The notes under the pieces were generated by a model, which had not been told where the DNA came from, did no database searches, and saw nothing but the letters and a program-made list of their open reading frames with translations. 9,298 nt of DNA from Candidatus Fermentithermobacillaceae bacterium (GTDB lineage: Bacteria; Bacillota; Sulfobacillia; Fermentithermobacillales; Fermentithermobacillaceae), in assembly GCA_012842105.1 (NCBI GenBank), contig DUTL01000247.1, positions 1 to 9,298 on the forward strand. Direction: 5' to 3'. A program made the position numbers and the translations under genes. Below are positions 4,875 through 9,298 of the stretch, one piece after another (the first letter of the stretch is position 1; every line of letters begins with the position of its first letter).

Positions 4875-6653
4875 TTGCCTCAACAGGAACAACAAGATAT
4901 TAGGCGCATCTTATCGTCTATCAGCCCGTACATAAAGAAGCAACGCTTAACTATTATCGTAATGATAGCGGTTGGTTTGCTTACTGCGGCCGCAGTGCTC
5001 TTGACAGCGCGGGTACTACAAGGTGTTATCAATGCCATGGTAGCTGGTGACAACCCAGCACTGTACAAATATGTACAATATGCCGTCTTTGTGGGTGCGG
5101 TATCTATCTGTCTTGCTTACCTGCGTACATATACTGCTACTTCTTTGACAGAACGCATTGTAGCTGATTTGCGCCTGGATGCCGCCAAATCTATCTCCAA
5201 TGCACAAGTTTCTGTGCTGGAACAAAGAGCCTCGGGAGACATTCTCTCTGTCTTAAGCAATGACCTTGGGACTATTAGTTTCACTCTAAGCAACCACTTA
5301 CCCAGATTACTTCTACAACCAATTTTAGCTGTGGCTGCTCTTACATACTTGATATGGACTAACTGGCAATTGACCCTAGTAGTCATGGTCCTATTGCCTG
5401 CTTTCATGCTACTGGCGGGGAAGATGAGCGCCCCTATCCAAAGGCTCGGTGTTGCAATGCAACAATCCCTAGCTAAGGTTAGCCAGGTGGCACAAGAACA
5501 CATTCGAGCCATCTCAACGGTGAAGGCACTTACTTTAGAAAGTACTGCTGCTTCAAAACACGAAACAGCTGTTGCCGACAGCGTCAAACATGAAATTGAT
5601 TTTGCCAAGAGAATGATTTGGATTTCCGGCCTGTCAGGTGGCTTCACTATCTTACCTTTTATCGTTTGTTTTGGATTTGGCGGATACCTGACAATCCGCG
5701 GCCATCTATCACCTGGCCAATTGCTTGCGTTCATCCAATTACTAGGACACGCTACTTTCCCCATCACAGGTTTGGCCCCGCTTCTGGGTGAGTTGCGAAG
5801 ATCAGTCGGGGCTTTTGATCGCATGATTCGTTTGTTCAGTATACCTCAAGAGCCTTGTGGTGGCGCCATCATCTTACCTGATGAAAGTGAACCTGCCATC
5901 GCTTTTCACGATGTCTCTTTTGCTTACCCAGACGGAATGTTTGCTCTTAAAAATGTCAGTTTTAGCATTGAATCAGCCCAACATGTGGCTATTGTGGGGC
6001 CAAGCGGAAGTGGCAAATCAACTGTCTTAAAGCTCATCGCCGGCCTGTATATACCAACATCTGGATCTATCTGTGTGTTGGGTCACGATCTGCAAGATTG
6101 GGATCTTGCCAAACTCCGCAGGCAGTTAGCTTACGCCGGTTTGGAAGCTTATGTGTTCCATAGTTCGGTCCGCGACAACGTAATACTCGATGCTTCTCCG
6201 AAACACGATAACGACAAGCGGCTGGAAGCAACCTTGTCGGCAGTAACAGCTGAAGACTTTGTGAGCGCCTTACCTCAAGGACTCGATACCACCCTTGGTG
6301 AAGATGCCAGCACTTTGTCGGTAGGACAGCGACAAAGGCTCAACTTAGCTAGGGCGCTATACCGGGACAGCAAGATCTTGCTCTTGGACGAAGCCATTTC
6401 CGCGCTCGACACCAATACAGAACAAGTGGTTCTTGAAAACATCTGGCCATATCTATCAGGCAAGACGGTTATTTCCATTGCCCACCGGATGAGTGCCTTA
6501 CAAAATGCAGACAGAATTCTCGTTATGGACCGCGGCCGGCTCGTAGAAGATGGTACACATGCCAGTTTACTGCAAAAGGGTGGCTTATATGCCCAGTTAT
6601 ATAATCAGCAGGCCCAAGATGCTGAAGACGGAGAGGTGAAAGCTAATGCGTAA
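4875..6653 (+). CDS. ABC exporter half-transporter, first subunit
   Basis: Starts at TTG 4875, 8 bases after GGAGG, giving 592 residues. An in-frame upstream ATG at 4665 would override peptide 3 and the hairpin and has no homologous content. Residues 1-320 are a type I ABC exporter membrane domain with about six hydrophobic segments (for example 25-47, 68-86, 145-182, 249-272). The nucleotide-binding domain has Walker A GPSGSGKST (375-383), signature LSVGQ (481-485), Walker B ILLLDE (501-506) and His537. The Q-loop Gln is replaced: the segment reads AGLEAYVF with Leu423 where PQ is usual. No C39 peptidase domain precedes the membrane domain. It overlaps the next ABC gene by 8 bases, so the two are likely translationally coupled and form a heterodimer in the cytoplasmic membrane that exports the modified peptides. 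Confidence 0.92.
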   Translation: MPQQEQQDIRRILSSISPYIKKQRLTIIVMIAVGLLTAAAVLLTARVLQGVINAMVAGDNPALYKYVQYAVFVGAVSICLAYLRTYTATSLTERIVADLRLDAAKSISNAQVSVLEQRASGDILSVLSNDLGTISFTLSNHLPRLLLQPILAVAALTYLIWTNWQLTLVVMVLLPAFMLLAGKMSAPIQRLGVAMQQSLAKVSQVAQEHIRAISTVKALTLESTAASKHETAVADSVKHEIDFAKRMIWISGLSGGFTILPFIVCFGFGGYLTIRGHLSPGQLLAFIQLLGHATFPITGLAPLLGELRRSVGAFDRMIRLFSIPQEPCGGAIILPDESEPAIAFHDVSFAYPDGMFALKNVSFSIESAQHVAIVGPSGSGKSTVLKLIAGLYIPTSGSICVLGHDLQDWDLAKLRRQLAYAGLEAYVFHSSVRDNVILDASPKHDNDKRLEATLSAVTAEDFVSALPQGLDTTLGEDASTLSVGQRQRLNLARALYRDSKILLLDEAISALDTNTEQVVLENIWPYLSGKTVISIAHRMSALQNADRILVMDRGRLVEDGTHASLLQKGGLYAQLYNQQAQDAEDGEVKANA

Positions 6654-8376
6654 TACCTTATCCAGGTTATGGCAGATGTTTCCCGGGCAGCGCTACGCGT
6701 ACTTCATATCATTGGGACTTGCGGCTACAGCCAAAGCATTGGGAGAGGTGTTCGTGGCGGTAACTTTGGGCGGCCTGATAGACGCAGCAGTGGGCCTTGA
6801 TATTACACTATTGATGCAAGTACTTGCCCGGTTCATAGTCGGATTTGCCCTTCTAATGTTGTTTAGTGCCTTAACCCGCATCTGGTTTGAATCTGCTGTG
6901 GCCCGCATGACAGGCAAACTACGCCAGGCAGTTTTCGAACACGTTTTGCAGCTGCAAATGTCTCAATTTGAAGATTACCATTCAGGAGAATTGCATTCCC
7001 GCCTTGCTAACGACATACAAACAGGTTCCAGGGCTTACGGTGATTCGGTTTACAATGTTGCAGAAACACTAATCTGGGCACTGGCTTCAACTGTGTACTT
7101 GTTTGCCGCAGCATGGCAGATGGCCCTGGCAGTTTGCATACTTGGCCTGACAATCATGCAACTCAACAGGTGGCTTGCTGTGAAACAACGGGCCTTAAGC
7201 AGAACTGTGCAAACCGCAAGGGGCAAGCATATGATGCGCATTTCGGATCTTTTGCTGGGGCACAAAGTCATTCGCTTTTTCGGTATTCAATCTCATATCC
7301 AGGGCTTTGCCGAAAAAGATAACGACATCCTCTTAGAAGCTAGTCTGGGTCGAGCGGAACACGCAGCTAAAGCTAGTGCTGTAAACGAGTTATCGTCTAA
7401 CCTTAGTTTCTTAGGCTTGGTAGTGGTGGGCGCTTGGTTGTCATTACGCGGCCACTTAAGTGTAGGAACTGTTGTGGTGGCATTGCAGCTGCAAACCGGT
7501 ACATCTGAATTGTTCCTCAATATAGGTAAACTAATCTTCAACCTCCAGGAAGCATTAGCGGGGCTGGACCGTATTTGGGAACTGCTCGACACACCTACTG
7601 AGCCTCAGGGGCAAAGACAACTGTCTGCAATACCTGAGAAGGTTGAGATTGAATTCCGTTCTGTAGATTTTTCCTACGATGGCAAGACACCGGTGCTTAA
7701 GGATGTGTCTTTTGCTGTAACTCCAGGCAAGACTTTTGCCCTTGTAGGCCCAAGTGGCAGCGGCAAAAGCACCATATTGAAATTGCTGTTGGGGTACTAT
7801 CAACCTCAAGCTGGAAGTATTCTGATCAACGGCCAGGATATCGCTGAGTTCAACAAGGGTGAACTACGGAAGTGTTTTGCTGTTGTACCTCAAAGGACAT
7901 TTTTGTTTACCGGTAGTATCGCCCATAATGTGGGCTTGGGCCGAAAAGGGGCTACAACTGAAGAGATTCTGGACGCACTGGAAATAGCTAATGCCCAAAC
8001 GTTTGTCAACGAGCAACAAGCCGGGCTTGAAACGTTGGTGGGCCCCGACGGTACGGGGTTTTCTGACGGCGAAAAACAACGGCTGGCAATTGCACGGGCG
8101 GTAGTGAGAAACGCACCTGTATTGCTCCTGGACGAGCCAACTTCCGCCCTGGACAGCGAATCTGAGCGATTGCTGCAGGGTGCTATGAGCCGGCTTAGAG
8201 CTGGACGCACCTGCCTGGTAATTGCTCACCGGCTATGGACGATCAACACAGCAGATAAAATCTTGGTCTTGGACAACGGCAGGTTAGTTGCCCAAGGAAG
8301 CCATGATGAGCTTATGAAACAGCCTGGGGTTTACAGGGAGTTAGTCTTGGCAGGTATCAAATCAGACACGGCCTAG
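6646..8376 (+). CDS. ABC exporter half-transporter, second subunit
   Basis: 576 residues, ATG overlapping the previous stop (ATGCGTAA), with GGAGAGG just upstream. The N-terminal 310 residues are an ABC exporter membrane domain and the rest a nucleotide-binding domain: Walker A GPSGSGKST (368-376), intact Q-loop VPQ (Gln416), Walker B VLLLDE (492-497) and His528. The signature is degenerate, FSDGE (472-476) in place of LSGGQ. Paired with the first subunit, its Walker motifs would face the near-canonical LSVGQ and form the good ATP site, while its own FSDGE would face the Gln-less subunit and form the degenerate site, as known for heterodimeric exporters. Likely substrates are the three Cys-rich peptides. 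It is the last gene of the operon; no terminator is evident in the 75 bases before the transposase remnant. Confidence 0.92.
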   Translation: MRNTLSRLWQMFPGQRYAYFISLGLAATAKALGEVFVAVTLGGLIDAAVGLDITLLMQVLARFIVGFALLMLFSALTRIWFESAVARMTGKLRQAVFEHVLQLQMSQFEDYHSGELHSRLANDIQTGSRAYGDSVYNVAETLIWALASTVYLFAAAWQMALAVCILGLTIMQLNRWLAVKQRALSRTVQTARGKHMMRISDLLLGHKVIRFFGIQSHIQGFAEKDNDILLEASLGRAEHAAKASAVNELSSNLSFLGLVVVGAWLSLRGHLSVGTVVVALQLQTGTSELFLNIGKLIFNLQEALAGLDRIWELLDTPTEPQGQRQLSAIPEKVEIEFRSVDFSYDGKTPVLKDVSFAVTPGKTFALVGPSGSGKSTILKLLLGYYQPQAGSILINGQDIAEFNKGELRKCFAVVPQRTFLFTGSIAHNVGLGRKGATTEEILDALEIANAQTFVNEQQAGLETLVGPDGTGFSDGEKQRLAIARAVVRNAPVLLLDEPTSALDSESERLLQGAMSRLRAGRTCLVIAHRLWTINTADKILVLDNGRLVAQGSHDELMKQPGVYRELVLAGIKSDTA

Positions 8377-8451
8377 AGGCTGCCATAGCCCGTTCACAGC
8401 GGAAGAACCGGAAGAGGTGGTTCAAGAGAGCTGTCCTAAATCATTAGCAAG

Positions 8452-9187
8452 TTAAGGCAGGCCAAGGGAAAATAGGCAATTCGGATACTTTATTATGGAG
8501 GTAATGAGAGTGAAGGCCCTTTTGATAGGCACGCCGCCTTGCTTCATCTTGTACGCCTGCCCAGAAACCGTACGAGTTGCCCTTCGAATCCTTCTGTCAA
8601 GGTCCTTAGGGCTTAAAATGTCTTGTATGTTAGCAATGTGCTTGGCATACCGATCCAGTGTCCCTTCAAAATGTTTAACCAGTGCAAACAGCATAGATCT
8701 TAAGCCGGGTGGACCCCAACTCCGTCCCCTTTTCTTAAGTCGATTGGCAAACCTATCTACATTTGATTCTGCTGCTCCCATCCCACGCAGGCCTGTAACG
8801 TCATAACCTCTTTCTTTAAGACGCATCCGGTAATCCCCAAAAGGCTCAGACAGCAGCCGTGTGTGATTCACTAGGCTCTTTAACCCACTAAGATATTGCT
8901 GGTTAGTGATTTGGGGTTTAGCACGCTCCAAGGATTCATGAAGGGCCTTGATATCGCCATTTGCCACTGCGTTTAAACTGGCCTTAACCTCTCCTGTGCC
9001 GCGTAGATATCGTTTTAAGTCACGGATTAGGTGATATCTATCTACCTGGTACATACTCTTAGGAAAAAGGCTACTCCCTTCAGCAATCCATGGTGCCCTG
9101 TCTCCATTGATTACTACCATGGTATCTTCATCAATGTCATAAAGACTGTAAGGGTGTCTGCTGGCATCATCCCAGAAGTCCTTAGAG
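8452..9187 (-). pseudogene. ISLre2-type (UPF0236) transposase, C-terminal fragment
   Basis: The minus strand encodes about 245 residues including DIDEDTMVVINGDRAPWI, then SMYQVDRYHLIRDLKRYL and VDRFANRLKKRGRSWGP, a pattern I recognise from the ISLre2/UPF0236 transposase family (INGDGAPWI, YQLDRYHL, then a G-x-W-x-x-G segment). Family members are about 450 residues, so the N-terminal 40-45 percent is missing. The homologous part ends near DFWDDASRHPYSLYD at about 9185. The open frame beyond that reads through foreign DNA that encodes an IS256-type transposase on the other strand. The end at TAA 8452 may be near the native C-terminus or slightly altered. Not functional. Confidence 0.75.
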
Positions 9188-9298
9188 TCGAAGCTGTGCA
9201 AGAAACTTGACCCTTTGGTTTGTGAGTGGAACGAGAGGCCACTGGGAGAAAAATGCTACCCGTTTGTTCTTATGGATGCAATTGTGATAAAAGTACGC
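9188..9298 (+). pseudogene. IS256-family (Mutator-type) transposase fragment, continues past the window
   Basis: The plus strand from 9188 translates as SKLCKKLDPLVCEWNERPLG followed by EKCYPFVLMDAIVIKVR up to the last base. This matches the segment around the first catalytic Asp of IS256 transposases, where YP(Y/F)...DA...KVR is strongly conserved and the Asp of MDA is the first D of the DDE triad. The preceding N-terminal third of the transposase is absent: upstream bases belong to the ISLre2 fragment on the opposite strand. The fragment therefore begins at a recombination junction near 9185. Whether the downstream part is intact cannot be seen here. Confidence 0.7.

Noticed and set aside
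5117..5824. 235-codon minus-strand open frame within the first ABC gene
   Set aside because: It is antisense to a secure ABC membrane domain, with no start signal or family features.
7864..8229. Overlapping minus-strand frames under the second ABC domain
   Set aside because: They are shadows of the conserved Walker and signature region on the plus strand.
8377..8451. Operon terminator or a fourth precursor gene
   Set aside because: No stable stem with a T tract, and no small frame with MLVL or the LGC motif was found.

Overview
The window looks like low-to-mid GC Firmicutes DNA, probably from a clostridial lineage. The reasons are strong AGGAGG-type ribosome binding sites, GTG and TTG starts, a textbook sigma-A promoter, and remnants of IS21, ISLre2 and IS256-type elements. 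The species cannot be named from the sequence.

Left part (1-2650): decayed mobile DNA with one intact accessory gene. An IS21-family istB is split into two halves in opposite orientations. The N-terminal half is on the minus strand (13-429) and the C-terminal half is on the plus strand (about 430-678); each carries a nonsense codon. The right end of that IS21 (about 679-736) cuts into a minus-strand tyrosine recombinase gene just before its catalytic domain. Next come an apparently intact nucleotidyltransferase-fold protein (1414-2154, minus), a long hairpin, the 3' half of a decayed tRNA-Ala(GGC), a possible terminator and a second IS21-like end.

Central part (2651-8376): a complete plus-strand operon that I read as a ribosomally made, radical-SAM-modified peptide (RiPP) system. 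A perfect consensus promoter (TTGACA, 17 bp, TATAAT) is followed by a leader of about 200 nt with alternative pairings. The genes are: a 34-residue Cys-rich peptide; a 447-residue radical SAM/SPASM maturase; two further Cys-rich peptides of 33 and 35 residues; a strong 18-bp-stem hairpin; and two half-size ABC exporters that overlap by 8 bases. The three small peptides are paralogues. All begin MLVL or MLIL, have Gly at residue 7 and Gly-Cys at residues 13-14, carry four or five Cys, and end in LGC followed by His/Trp and Phe/Tyr. They are easy to miss: the third lies in another frame beneath a spurious upstream extension of the first ABC gene.

Proposed logic: the maturase uses its SAM cluster and SPASM clusters to crosslink cysteines in the three precursors, probably as thioethers. 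The heterodimeric ABC pair then exports the products. No peptidase, immunity gene or regulator is visible here. The exact RiPP class and the activity (antimicrobial, signalling, metal binding) cannot be told from the sequence.

Right part (8377-9298): a minus-strand ISLre2-type transposase fragment abuts a plus-strand IS256-type transposase fragment that runs off the window. The peptide operon is therefore enclosed by mobile-element debris on both sides.
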